56,075 nucleotides of DNA from an uncultured Clostridia bacterium (GTDB lineage: Bacteria > Bacillota > Clostridia > Oscillospirales > CAG-272): NCBI GenBank assembly GCA_947631245.1, contig CANRKP010000007.1, forward strand, positions 1-56,075, written 5' to 3'. The position numbers and the translations under genes were made by a program. Of this stretch, positions 32,265 to 40,845 are shown piece by piece; positions within the stretch are counted from its first letter, which is position 1, and each line of letters opens with the position of its first letter. A model generated the notes under the pieces. That model was not told the DNA's origin and made no database searches. It saw nothing but the letters and a program-made list of their open reading frames with translations.

Positions 32265-33215
32265 TCACCCCGTTTTTTCGACGTCGGCGCGGTTCGATTT
32301 TTCCACGATGTAGTGAGGACGTCCTTTTGCCTCAAGGTACAGCTTTGCGAGATACTGCCCCATTATCCCGAGGCAGAAGAGCTGTATGCCGCCGACGAAG
32401 ACGATGACGCAGACGAGCGACGCCCAGCCCGCGACGGGGTCGCCGAACACGAGCCTTCTCACGACGACTACGATCTCCATCACGAACGCGAAAAACGTCA
32501 TGAACAGCCCGAACCACGACGCGATCGTCAACGGCATCTGCGAGAAGTTCACGATCCCGTCGAGCGCGTACCCGAACAGGTGCCAAAAGCTCCACTTCGT
32601 CTCCCCGGCAACGCGCTCGCGGTTCTCGTACTCGAGCCACTTCGTTTTGTATCCGACCCAGCCGAAAAGCCCCTTCGAGAATCGATTGTACTCCTTCATC
32701 GAGACGATGACGTCGCAGACGTCGCGCCGCATCAGGCGGAAATCGCGAGCGCCGTCGACTATGTCCGCATCCGAGATCTTGTTTATGAGCCGGTAGAACA
32801 TCCGCGCGAAAAAGCTCCGCACCGGCGGCTCCCCTTTCCTGTCGACGCGCCGCGTCGCCGCGACGTCGCACTCGCCGCCCTCGACGGCGGCAAGCATCTC
32901 GGGCAGCATCGACGGCGGGTCCTGCATATCGGCGTCCATTATTACGACGTAGTCGCCGTGAACGTTCGAGAGCCCCGCGTAAAGCGCGCTTTCCTTTCCG
33001 AAATTGCGCGAGAGCTTGAGATATGCTATATTCTCATCCCCCGCGGCGAGCTCCTCTATGACGGACTGCGTGTTGTCCTTCGAGCCGTCGTTGACGAGTA
33101 TCAGCTCATACGCGCCCTCAAGCCCCATCTCCGAGAGCACCCGTTTTAACTCCGCGTAAAAGACCGGCAGCGCCCGCTCCTCGTTATAGCAGGGAACCAC
33201 AATACTGAGCGTCAT
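32265..33215 (-). CDS. Family 2 glycosyltransferase, membrane-anchored (GtrB/DPM1-like)
   Basis: A 316-residue enzyme. The GT-A domain begins LSIVVPCYNEE, with LILVNDGSKDNT and the DxD-type VIMDADMQDPP, then EYNRFSKGLFGWVGY. Two C-terminal transmembrane segments (about residues 228-250 and 262-288) place it in the membrane. Such enzymes transfer a sugar from a nucleotide donor to undecaprenyl phosphate for later use outside the cell. GGGGGCGG precedes the ATG. It follows the YfhO gene by 15 bp; YfhO-like proteins are known to need a partner GT2 that makes the lipid-linked sugar, so the pair probably acts together. Confidence 0.92.
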   Translation of the reverse strand: MTLSIVVPCYNEERALPVFYAELKRVLSEMGLEGAYELILVNDGSKDNTQSVIEELAAGDENIAYLKLSRNFGKESALYAGLSNVHGDYVVIMDADMQDPPSMLPEMLAAVEGGECDVAATRRVDRKGEPPVRSFFARMFYRLINKISDADIVDGARDFRLMRRDVCDVIVSMKEYNRFSKGLFGWVGYKTKWLEYENRERVAGETKWSFWHLFGYALDGIVNFSQMPLTIASWFGLFMTFFAFVMEIVVVVRRLVFGDPVAGWASLVCVIVFVGGIQLFCLGIMGQYLAKLYLEAKGRPHYIVEKSNRADVEKTG

Positions 33216-33230
33216 ATGTCCGCCCCCTTT

Positions 33231-36131
33231 TCATATCGTTTTATTTTCTCCGGCACGCCGCCGTCTTCTTATCTTCAACTCCGTAACGGCGGCGACAGCG
33301 GCAAATATCGCGGCGCCCGTGACAGACACTGCGGCGCCCGCCGAAAGAAACGGCGTGCGGTATCGCATCTCTACCGTGTGCGCGCCCGACCCGAGCATTA
33401 TCCCCGTGTACGCTTTGTTGACGTGCAGCGTCTTTACCGGCTCCCCGTCGACAAATGCCTCCCATCCGTCGGAATACGGTATCGAAAGGCAGAGGAGCTT
33501 CGGCACCTCGAGCGATATTTTTCCCGTCACACTGTCGGTGCCGAAAACGACGTCCGTCAGCGTGTCCTCCGCGAGCGCCTCGAACACGCCGTCATAAGCC
33601 GAAAACGGTCTCGTTATGACAGACAGCCCGCCGAAGGAATACACCCCCGCCTTCGGGAATGTGATCGTTATCGACGAGTCCCCGCCGAAGTGGCTTCCGA
33701 GATTTATTAAAAAGTCGTCGCGCCCGTTGTAGAACTGATATCTGCTCGTGTACCACAGCATCGAGTTCGACACGGTGCCCGACCTCATCGAAAGCATGAC
33801 GCCCGTCGGATTGACCCAAAAGATCTCGTCCTGCCAATTCTGCCACTTGTCCCATGCCGGAAGCGCATCCCACGCCTCGCGCGTGAATTTGTCGTTCGGG
33901 TCAACGTCCTCGCCGCCGAGGTAGAGGTCAAAGTCCGACGTGCCGACAAATTCGAAATCGCTGAAATACAGAAACATCTCCGACGCCATGACGCTGTCGA
34001 ATCTGAGCGCCGCCGAGCTGTAAGGGTTAGTCACGATGAAGCGACCGTCCTCATACGTCACCCCGTCGCTGTAGCACGTCACGCGGTACGGCACATCCGT
34101 CCCCTTTATATACTCGCCTATGTCGAGCGTCGGCAGTCCCGTCGACTCCCCGCCGTCCTTGCCGTCCTTGCCGTCCTTGCTGTTGACGAGCGCGCCGTAC
34201 ATCATCGCCTCCTCGCGCGCGGCGGGGTCGAGAGCCTCCCACTCGCCCGCGTCGAGCACACGGGAATATGTGTATCCGAACGGAAGCGCGTTTTCGTTTT
34301 CGTATACCCGATACCCCTCTCCGGGCTCGCCGTCGGGGTCCGAATACTGCATGACGGAGGAAAATCCGTCGGGCACCGGCGACCGCTCGTAGCCCGCGGT
34401 GACGTAGTACCTGACCGAGGCGAGCATATTCATGACCGTCCTGCCGTCACAGCCGCCGTATTCCGAAAGCCAGTAGTCCCTTATCGCGAGCGCGTTGTTG
34501 CGCTCTATCACGTTCGGGTTCGAGAGCGACCAATAATACTGCGTCGACGACACCCCCGACAGAAGCCCCGCATTCTCGGTGAGATGCGGACCCGAGTACC
34601 TGTAAAATTCCGTGACGCCTTCTTTTTCCGCAAGCCCTTTTATCGTCTCCGCCTCGTTGTTCATCAGCGCCTCGGCGATCCCCGCCGAGGGAACGTGCTC
34701 CGCAACGTTGTTCTTCCCGATCGGGGAGGAATAGCAGAGCGCGGAGACGACGATGCCGACGCACGAGACCGTCGCCATGATCCGCTCACAGCGGATGCGC
34801 TTCATCAGCCTTCTGCCGAAGACGTCGGTTCGCGGCGCCGTCAGTATCAGGAGCAAAAACGTCACGGCGAGCGCCGCCATCGAGCCGAGCGTCCTCGAAT
34901 CGCCGAATATGAGGCAGAGGATGAAGATCAAAAACTCCGCCGCCGCGACGTGAAGGAAATCGGACGCGTCCATCTCCGCAAACGTGCGCCACATCGCCGT
35001 CACCGTGAACGCCGCGAGGAACGCGAGCGCCCACGTCCATCGGTTCGTCACATATGTGAAGCCGTTGAGCGCGTGCCCGAGCACGGGGAAGATGACGATG
35101 AGCGCCGCCGCGGCGTAAAACAGCTTCAGTAGCGGATGCCGCTTTTTTCTGAAAAGGAGTATTACGCACGGGAACCATACGACCGAGAATCCGGCGCAGA
35201 GCCAGTATTCGCCGCCCGTGTCTCCCGCCAGCATCCCCGGCAGCCCGATATAGTACTGGAGCGGATAAAATATCCCCACCTTGTAGTCGACGGACGCCCT
35301 CGACTCCCGCAGAAACGTCATCCCGACCGGCAGCATTATGACGGCGGCGATCATGACGCCGAGCACAGACGCCAACGCGATCCTCAAAAACAGCCGCAGC
35401 GCGCGCCTCGCGCTCTCCTCCCCGCGCCTCACTTTGACAAAGAGGCGGCAGACGACGTAGAGCACCGACGCCGCGACGAGCATATAGAAGAAATAGAAAT
35501 TCGACGATGCCGAAATTGCGACGGCGAGTATCAGAACATACGGACGCCTGCGCCTGAAAACGAGCTCAAAGCCGATCAAAAGCAGCGGAAAATACAGCAT
35601 CGGATTCAGAAAATACGGGTGTCTGCCCGCGTTCGTTATCGCCCAGTAGCAAAAGCAGTATGTAAACGCCCCCGTCAGGATGGCGCGCCTGTTTTTGTAC
35701 CCGCAGAGAAACGCAAATGCTGAGAAAAGCACACCCGCGAGGTACAGCCTCAGTATTATGAGCGCGTCGTATAGGATATGTATGTACCTCTCCGGCACGA
35801 ATACCGAAAAGAGAGAGAGCGGGTCGCCTATGACGTAATAGTGGAGCGTCGTCAGTATGTCGGCGCCCTCGCCTATGGCAAAATCCCACCTTGGCAGCGC
35901 CGCCCCCGAAAATAGGCACCGCAGCGCCTCCCGCAGATAGCGGGAATAATATACGAGCGACTTGTAGTGCTGCGACCAGGCGTCGTCAGTCCAGATGAAC
36001 GTCCGCCCCGTCGCGATGTAGGGCGAGAACACGAGCGCCGAGAGAATGACAAAACCGACGGTATAGTAAATGTAATACCGCCCGAGTGACCTCTTCCGCC
36101 TGTGTTCCGCCGTTATGTTTTCCGTGTCCAT
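33231..36131 (-). CDS. YfhO family membrane protein
   Basis: A 966-residue protein with roughly a dozen transmembrane segments in its first 450 residues, a large extracytoplasmic part and one final membrane segment (SAGAAVSVTGAAIFAAVAAV). The signature WTDDAWSQHYKSLVYYSRYL, then PRWDFAIGEGADI and YYVIGDPLSLFSVF, marks the YfhO family (GT-C fold). In Firmicutes, YfhO/GtcA-related proteins glycosylate wall teichoic or lipoteichoic acids from lipid-linked sugars. Near the end KLLCLSIPYSDGWEAFVDGEPVKTLHVNKAYTG is also typical. Cotranscribed with the upstream secreted-protein genes and the GT2 gene. Confidence 0.9.
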   Translation of the reverse strand: MDTENITAEHRRKRSLGRYYIYYTVGFVILSALVFSPYIATGRTFIWTDDAWSQHYKSLVYYSRYLREALRCLFSGAALPRWDFAIGEGADILTTLHYYVIGDPLSLFSVFVPERYIHILYDALIILRLYLAGVLFSAFAFLCGYKNRRAILTGAFTYCFCYWAITNAGRHPYFLNPMLYFPLLLIGFELVFRRRRPYVLILAVAISASSNFYFFYMLVAASVLYVVCRLFVKVRRGEESARRALRLFLRIALASVLGVMIAAVIMLPVGMTFLRESRASVDYKVGIFYPLQYYIGLPGMLAGDTGGEYWLCAGFSVVWFPCVILLFRKKRHPLLKLFYAAAALIVIFPVLGHALNGFTYVTNRWTWALAFLAAFTVTAMWRTFAEMDASDFLHVAAAEFLIFILCLIFGDSRTLGSMAALAVTFLLLILTAPRTDVFGRRLMKRIRCERIMATVSCVGIVVSALCYSSPIGKNNVAEHVPSAGIAEALMNNEAETIKGLAEKEGVTEFYRYSGPHLTENAGLLSGVSSTQYYWSLSNPNVIERNNALAIRDYWLSEYGGCDGRTVMNMLASVRYYVTAGYERSPVPDGFSSVMQYSDPDGEPGEGYRVYENENALPFGYTYSRVLDAGEWEALDPAAREEAMMYGALVNSKDGKDGKDGGESTGLPTLDIGEYIKGTDVPYRVTCYSDGVTYEDGRFIVTNPYSSAALRFDSVMASEMFLYFSDFEFVGTSDFDLYLGGEDVDPNDKFTREAWDALPAWDKWQNWQDEIFWVNPTGVMLSMRSGTVSNSMLWYTSRYQFYNGRDDFLINLGSHFGGDSSITITFPKAGVYSFGGLSVITRPFSAYDGVFEALAEDTLTDVVFGTDSVTGKISLEVPKLLCLSIPYSDGWEAFVDGEPVKTLHVNKAYTGIMLGSGAHTVEMRYRTPFLSAGAAVSVTGAAIFAAVAAVTELKIRRRRRAGENKTI

Positions 36132-36163
36132 GTTTTTTCCCGTGAAAAATGATAAATGTGAAA

Positions 36164-36469
36164 TTACTCCCCGCCGCCCGTGATCAAGACCGCGACGGCA
36201 AAGACCGCCGCAAAGACGGCGATAATATAGAATAGCGCGGGCTTAAGATACTGAAATACTCCTCCAGCGCCCGTCGCCTTCGCGAGCAGAAGCTCCGAGG
36301 TGCCGACGACGGCGAAGCACGCGGCTGCAAAGAAGAGGCACGGCGCGTAGCTCTCCCTGCCCCCCTTGAAATAAGCAAAGAAGCAGACGACCGCCGCGAG
36401 CGCCGACGCCAAAAGCCCCGCGAGCCTGTATTTTCCGCCGCCGCTGCCGTTTTTGTTATTGTTGTTCAT
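36164..36469 (-). CDS. Small membrane protein, unknown function
   Basis: A 101-residue protein starting MNNNNKNGSGGGKYRL, with three hydrophobic segments (LAGLLASALAAVVCFFAYF, CLFFAAACFAVVGTSELLL, ALFYIIAVFAAVFAVAVLI). No family is recognised. The ATG at 36469 overlaps the end of the upstream 984-residue gene by 14 bp, pointing to translational coupling, and YfhO follows after 32 bp. It is probably an accessory membrane component of this surface operon. The ribosome-binding site is weak. Confidence 0.75.
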   Translation of the reverse strand: MNNNNKNGSGGGKYRLAGLLASALAAVVCFFAYFKGGRESYAPCLFFAAACFAVVGTSELLLAKATGAGGVFQYLKPALFYIIAVFAAVFAVAVLITGGGE

Positions 36470-39410
36470 TCTCAGATCCGCGCCTCTCGCGCTCCCTTCT
36501 TCCGTATCCCATGACGGCGAACGCCGCGGCGCCGACCGCGACCGCAAGCGAAAATATCGCCGTCACCTCGAGCGGGATGCCCCCGTCCGCGCCTCCGTCC
36601 TCTTCGGGCGGCGGCAAAAACGCGGCGGCGAGCTCCTCGTCCCCGAGCGTTTTGCTGTAAGCCGAAAGTCCGCGGACGAACACCGTCGCGGTCCTGTCTT
36701 TCGGCAAAAGCGAGATCGCGTAAACCGACGACGCCCCGCCAAAATTCGAGATGTCGATATATTTTTCCGCCGGCTCGGTTCCGAGCGTCAGCGTCGCGCG
36801 CATCGAGCCAGACGAAGTGTAGAGCGTCAGCACGAACGAGCCCGGGATGTCGGAAAATGCAGATACCGAGAGCCAATCCGCCGCCGAGAAGTCTCGCGGC
36901 GTCCCGAAAAAGCGGATGACGCCGCCGCCTGTATCGGCTCTCATCGCACGCCCGCCGGCGGCGCTCACTGTCGAGCATTTGCCCCCGACCGAGAACCAGC
37001 CCGCCGTGTCGAACGAATCGGAAAAATCGAATATGCCGTATTTTCCCTTTAACGCGATCGGACGGTGACTCTCTCTGCCCTGAAAGAACGTCTTTATCCG
37101 CGCCCCGTCGGGGACGACGTCGGGCTCCGTGCCCGTATACGCGTCTGTCACAGCGCCCTCGCCGGTGTCGAGCAGGAAGAAATATTCGGAAAATTTTCCG
37201 AAGCTCCCTTCCGCCATAGCCTCCGTTTTCTCGCCCGAGTTGAGCACGAGCCCGCGCAGCCTGCCGCGCGAGCACGCCCCGTAATAGACGGAGGCGTAAT
37301 CGGAGAGCAGCGCGCGCGGCTCGGAGGGCAGGCTGTCCGGCTGGTCGTATATGACGAAATACGATGATGCCTCCCATCCCGGCAGCGACTGCAAAAAGGA
37401 GCTGACGGCGTCGTATGACGAGAGCGGCGTTTTCGTCTCAAGCAGGATGTCGCACGCCTGCGAGCCTATGACGGACGCTCCGGAGCGAATGCGTAACAGC
37501 GCGTCCGCCGCGTCGGCGGCGGACCCGTCGCCGACGAAGGGCTCCGGCAGCGAAAGCATTACGCGGAAGCCCGATATCCTCCCCCGCCCCGTCTGATACG
37601 TCAGTGCGAGCGTCCTCGCCGCGTCGACGCCCGACGTGGGGGAGAGGTCGCCGGAGCTTATCGCAATTCCCGCGATATATCCGTGCTCGGGCGAGGAATA
37701 CCGCTGCGAGAGAAAGTCGACGGCGGCGTAAAGCGCCGAGCTCCCCTCGACGGTATCGGTCGAAAAGAACCTCCCCCTCTCGGGCGAAAGTCTGATATAG
37801 CAGGCGGTTCCCGTGAGGGACGCCGTCTTTATTTTCGTGTCGAGCTCACCGATGACGCCGCTGTCGAAGTAGTACACGTTCCCGCCGAATGAGTACATCC
37901 TCCCCGACGCCGCCGTGCCGAAAAGATCACCGGTGCAGACGTCGAAAAACGTCATCGCCGCGCCCAAACCGACCGAGTCGCGCCCCGATATGATCCCCTT
38001 TATGCTCGTGCCGTAGTCGGGCAGGCGCGCGCCCGCGTCGTCCGCGAACGTCGGCAGCGTCGGACGCGATATGAGGACTGCCTGTCCGCCGCGCGTTATC
38101 GCCGCGCAGAACCGCATCGCGCGGTATCCCGTCGGCAGAGACGACGCCGGAATGTCGATATCGAACCGCGTCGTCATGCTTATCTCCGCGCACGGAACGG
38201 CGTCCTCGGGCAAAACGTCCCAGTCGCCGTTTATCGGAACGCAGTAAACGGAGATTTTCCCGTCCATGTATTCGGCGACGGTCTCGGACGGAACGGAGCC
38301 GCGCAGCTTGACGCTGCCGTCTTTTGACACGCGGCAGAGGTCGAGCGTGCCTATGCCGGACGCCTCGCCGTCCGGAAGCGAAAGGAGCGAAACTCCGCCG
38401 AGCAAAAGCTCGCCCGCGCCATCCCCCGTAAACGAGAGCGAGAACGAATATATGTCCCCTATGTTCGCAACGCGGAAGCACAGCGCGTTCCCGACGCCGA
38501 CGGCGACCGCCTTTTCCTCCGACGTGTACGTCCCGCCGTCAAGATACGTCACCTCGAGCACGGCGCGCACAGGCGCCGTCTCCGTCACCGTAAATCTTAT
38601 CATGTCATAGTCGGCGTCCTCGCGCCCGCGGATGACGGGGCAGCCCGAGAGCCTGCCCGTCCCGTCGATGTGCGCGAGCGTGACGGCGTCGTCTCCCGCC
38701 GTGAGCCGCCCGCCGCGCGACTCGAACGACGCGCAGAGGAACCGCTCCTCAAAAGAGGTGTCCCTCGGCGCTCCCGTCGAGATGCCGTCGAGGCGGAACG
38801 CGAGCCTCAGCGGCAGCGCGGGCGGCGCAGCCTCCCCGTCCGTCCCGGGAGCCGTCTCCTCCGTCGCCGCCGTCGCCGTGACGGAGACCGAGATGCCGAT
38901 GATGTCGGTCCTGAGGCTGTAATCTCCTATCGCCGCCGTAACGCGCGTCCACTCGCCCGCCCCGCACTCCGTGCGGAACGAATACGACGGTCCGCGCGAG
39001 TAGAGCGTGAGCGTCACGACGTAGCCCGAGACGGGCGTGCCGTCGCCGGGGTCCGTTATGTTGATGTAAAAGCCTATCTCGTTATAGGAAAAGAGGTCGA
39101 GGGGCGTGTCGAACGAGCGGCTGACCTCGAGCGGCGCGCCCGTCACGGCGCTGTTGTTCCTCACGGAAAGATACCCCGTGTCGTCCTCGCCCGACGAGAG
39201 ATACATCGTCTCCGCCGTGTATCTCATGTACGAAACCGTCCCCGAAACGGAGCCCCACACGTCGGTCTTCGACATATCGTCGAGCATGACGGCGACACCC
39301 GAGCCCTCGTTCCCGTCGGCGGACGCGGTGAGCGGGAAAATGAGGCAGAAAAGCGCTGCCAGACCGAAGACCGCGAACGCCTTTATTATATGCCGCATCT
39401 TCATATTCAC
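36456..39410 (-). CDS. Large secreted membrane-anchored protein
   Basis: A 984-residue protein. A signal peptide (IIKAFAVFGLAALFCLIFPLTASA) is followed by beta-rich repeated regions: two or three jelly-roll-like segments around residues 45-340 (FSYNEIGFYINITDPGDG...VRAVLEVTYLDGG). A central region around 480-770 (IIKGIISGRDSVGLGAAMTFF ... YFVIYDQPDSLPSEPRALLSDYASVYYG) has the alternating pattern of a TIM-barrel-like domain and may be a glycoside-hydrolase-like module, not certain. The C-terminus has one transmembrane helix (TAIFSLAVAVGAAAFAVMGY) and a charged tail. The start is GTG at 39410, with GGAGG 9 nt upstream. It is the first gene of the operon with the small membrane protein, YfhO and GT2, which suggests a role in making or trimming a surface glycan. 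Confidence 0.8.
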   Translation of the reverse strand: MNMKMRHIIKAFAVFGLAALFCLIFPLTASADGNEGSGVAVMLDDMSKTDVWGSVSGTVSYMRYTAETMYLSSGEDDTGYLSVRNNSAVTGAPLEVSRSFDTPLDLFSYNEIGFYINITDPGDGTPVSGYVVTLTLYSRGPSYSFRTECGAGEWTRVTAAIGDYSLRTDIIGISVSVTATAATEETAPGTDGEAAPPALPLRLAFRLDGISTGAPRDTSFEERFLCASFESRGGRLTAGDDAVTLAHIDGTGRLSGCPVIRGREDADYDMIRFTVTETAPVRAVLEVTYLDGGTYTSEEKAVAVGVGNALCFRVANIGDIYSFSLSFTGDGAGELLLGGVSLLSLPDGEASGIGTLDLCRVSKDGSVKLRGSVPSETVAEYMDGKISVYCVPINGDWDVLPEDAVPCAEISMTTRFDIDIPASSLPTGYRAMRFCAAITRGGQAVLISRPTLPTFADDAGARLPDYGTSIKGIISGRDSVGLGAAMTFFDVCTGDLFGTAASGRMYSFGGNVYYFDSGVIGELDTKIKTASLTGTACYIRLSPERGRFFSTDTVEGSSALYAAVDFLSQRYSSPEHGYIAGIAISSGDLSPTSGVDAARTLALTYQTGRGRISGFRVMLSLPEPFVGDGSAADAADALLRIRSGASVIGSQACDILLETKTPLSSYDAVSSFLQSLPGWEASSYFVIYDQPDSLPSEPRALLSDYASVYYGACSRGRLRGLVLNSGEKTEAMAEGSFGKFSEYFFLLDTGEGAVTDAYTGTEPDVVPDGARIKTFFQGRESHRPIALKGKYGIFDFSDSFDTAGWFSVGGKCSTVSAAGGRAMRADTGGGVIRFFGTPRDFSAADWLSVSAFSDIPGSFVLTLYTSSGSMRATLTLGTEPAEKYIDISNFGGASSVYAISLLPKDRTATVFVRGLSAYSKTLGDEELAAAFLPPPEEDGGADGGIPLEVTAIFSLAVAVGAAAFAVMGYGRRERERRGSENEQQ

Positions 39411-39450
39411 GCTTTTCCGCCTCCTTTTGTTCAAATGGTTATTCGGAATA

Positions 39451-39479
39451 AGTATACCATATATTCGCCCGATAATAAA
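39451..39479 (-). promoter_or_regulatory. Possible promoter of the surface-glycan operon
   Basis: On the minus strand TTTATT (39479-39474), 17 bp, TATACT (39456-39451). The -35 is weak. Confidence 0.45.
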
Positions 39480-39507
39480 GAGCTCGGATTATTAATTTTT
39501 TATGAAC

Positions 39508-39552
39508 GAAAAAAGCGCGCGGGGAAAATGCGCTTTTGCCTTCCCCGCGCGC
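39508..39552 (-). terminator. Terminator of mnmA
   Basis: On the minus strand GCGCGCGGGGAA (39552-39541) pairs with TTCCCCGCGCGC (39526-39515), followed by T6. Confidence 0.9.
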
Positions 39553-39562
39553 CGTTATTTTT

Positions 39563-40657
39563 TCATCCGCATATCGTCCCGCCGCCGACGACGCGGTCGC
39601 CGTCGTAGAGCACGACCGCCTGCCCCCTCGTCACGGCGCGCTGCGGCTCGTCAAAAACGACCTCTATCTCGTCCTCCCCCGTCTGTAAAACGGTCGCCGG
39701 ACGCTCGCGCTGGGAGTATCTTATCTTCGCCGTGACCCTCATCGGCTCCTCTATCGATGGGACAGAGATAAGGTTTATGTTGTTCGCCCTCAGCCGCGAG
39801 CTGTAAAGCTCATCCCCTCGCGAGAGGACGACGGTGTTGTTCTCCGCATCTACGGCGCAGACGTACATCGGCGCGGGCAGCGCGAGCCCGAGCCCCCGCC
39901 GCTGACCGACCGTGTACCTTATTATTCCCTTGTGCCTGCCCAAAACATGCCCCTCCGTGTCGACGAAGTCGCCGTCGGGGTACGTCTTTTTTCTGTACCC
40001 CTCGATAAAATCCGCATACTTCCCGTCCGGCACGAAGCATATGTCCTGGCTGTCGTGCTTCGCAGCCGTCGGCAGTCCCGCCGCCTCCGCCGCCGCCCGC
40101 ACCTCGGGCTTTGTCATTCCGCCGAGCGGGAACAGCGTGTGCGCGAGCTCGTCCTGCGTCAGCGAATAGAGGACGTAGCTCTGGTCCTTTTCCCTGTCCG
40201 CGGCGCGCAGAAGCAGCTGCCGCCCCGTCCCGGGGTCAAACGATGTCCGCGCGTAATGCCCCGTCGCGACAAACTCGCGCGAAAGCTCCCTCGACCTCTG
40301 CCGCAGCACGTCGAACTTTAAATATCTGTTGCAGTCTATGCACGGGTTCGGCGTCTCGCCGCGCTCGTATGCCGATATGAACCGCTCGATCACGCGCTCG
40401 CGGAACGCGCCGCTGAAGTTGAAAACAAAGTGCTCGATGCCGAGCCTGCGGCAGACGGTCCTCGCGTCCTCGACGTCCTCGAGCGAGCAGCACGCGCTCT
40501 CGCGCGGCAGCCCGATGTCCTCGTTGCCGAAAAGCCGCATCGTCGCGCCGATGACGTCGCGCCCCTCGCGCAAAAGAAGGTACGCGGCGACGCTCGAATC
40601 TACCCCGCCGCTCATCGCGACGGTAACGCCGCCCGCCTTTTCGCATTCGTCTTCCAT
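39563..40657 (-). CDS. mnmA: tRNA-specific 2-thiouridylase
   Basis: A 364-residue MnmA, which adds the sulfur of s2U34 in tRNA Lys, Glu and Gln. The PP-loop reads VAMSGGVDSSVAAYLLL near the N-terminus. Catalytic cysteines lie in TPNPCIDCNRYLKF and in HDSQDICFVPDGKY. The GQRRGLGLA segment is also diagnostic. The ATG at 40657 has GGAGG 7 nt upstream. A partner cysteine desulfurase is not in the window. It is monocistronic and divergent from gpmI. Confidence 0.96.
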   Translation of the reverse strand: MEDECEKAGGVTVAMSGGVDSSVAAYLLLREGRDVIGATMRLFGNEDIGLPRESACCSLEDVEDARTVCRRLGIEHFVFNFSGAFRERVIERFISAYERGETPNPCIDCNRYLKFDVLRQRSRELSREFVATGHYARTSFDPGTGRQLLLRAADREKDQSYVLYSLTQDELAHTLFPLGGMTKPEVRAAAEAAGLPTAAKHDSQDICFVPDGKYADFIEGYRKKTYPDGDFVDTEGHVLGRHKGIIRYTVGQRRGLGLALPAPMYVCAVDAENNTVVLSRGDELYSSRLRANNINLISVPSIEEPMRVTAKIRYSQRERPATVLQTGEDEIEVVFDEPQRAVTRGQAVVLYDGDRVVGGGTICG

Positions 40658-40683
40658 AAGCACGCCTCCCCGCTTTTTTCATT

Positions 40684-40712
40684 ATTATATAATCGCGCAC
40701 CCGTCTTGTCAA
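40684..40712 (-). promoter_or_regulatory. Sigma-A promoter of mnmA
   Basis: On the minus strand TTGACA (40712-40707), 17 bp, TATAAT (40689-40684). Confidence 0.92.
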
Positions 40713-40787
40713 GCTCGGCGCACCGTCCGTTTTTTCTCCGTCGGCAAAAATTTCCCCTCTCCCCTTTTATTTTTTCTCGGAATGTTG

Positions 40788-40793
40788 TATAAT
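40788..40793 (+). promoter_or_regulatory. -10 element upstream of gpmI
   Basis: TATAAT 53 bp before the gpmI start. The T-rich sequence at 40765-40771 is a poor -35 match. Confidence 0.5.
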
Positions 40794-40845
40794 TAAGTTT
40801 CGGAAGACTAAACCCCGCATGATTGCGAAAGGAAATAATCAAAGT

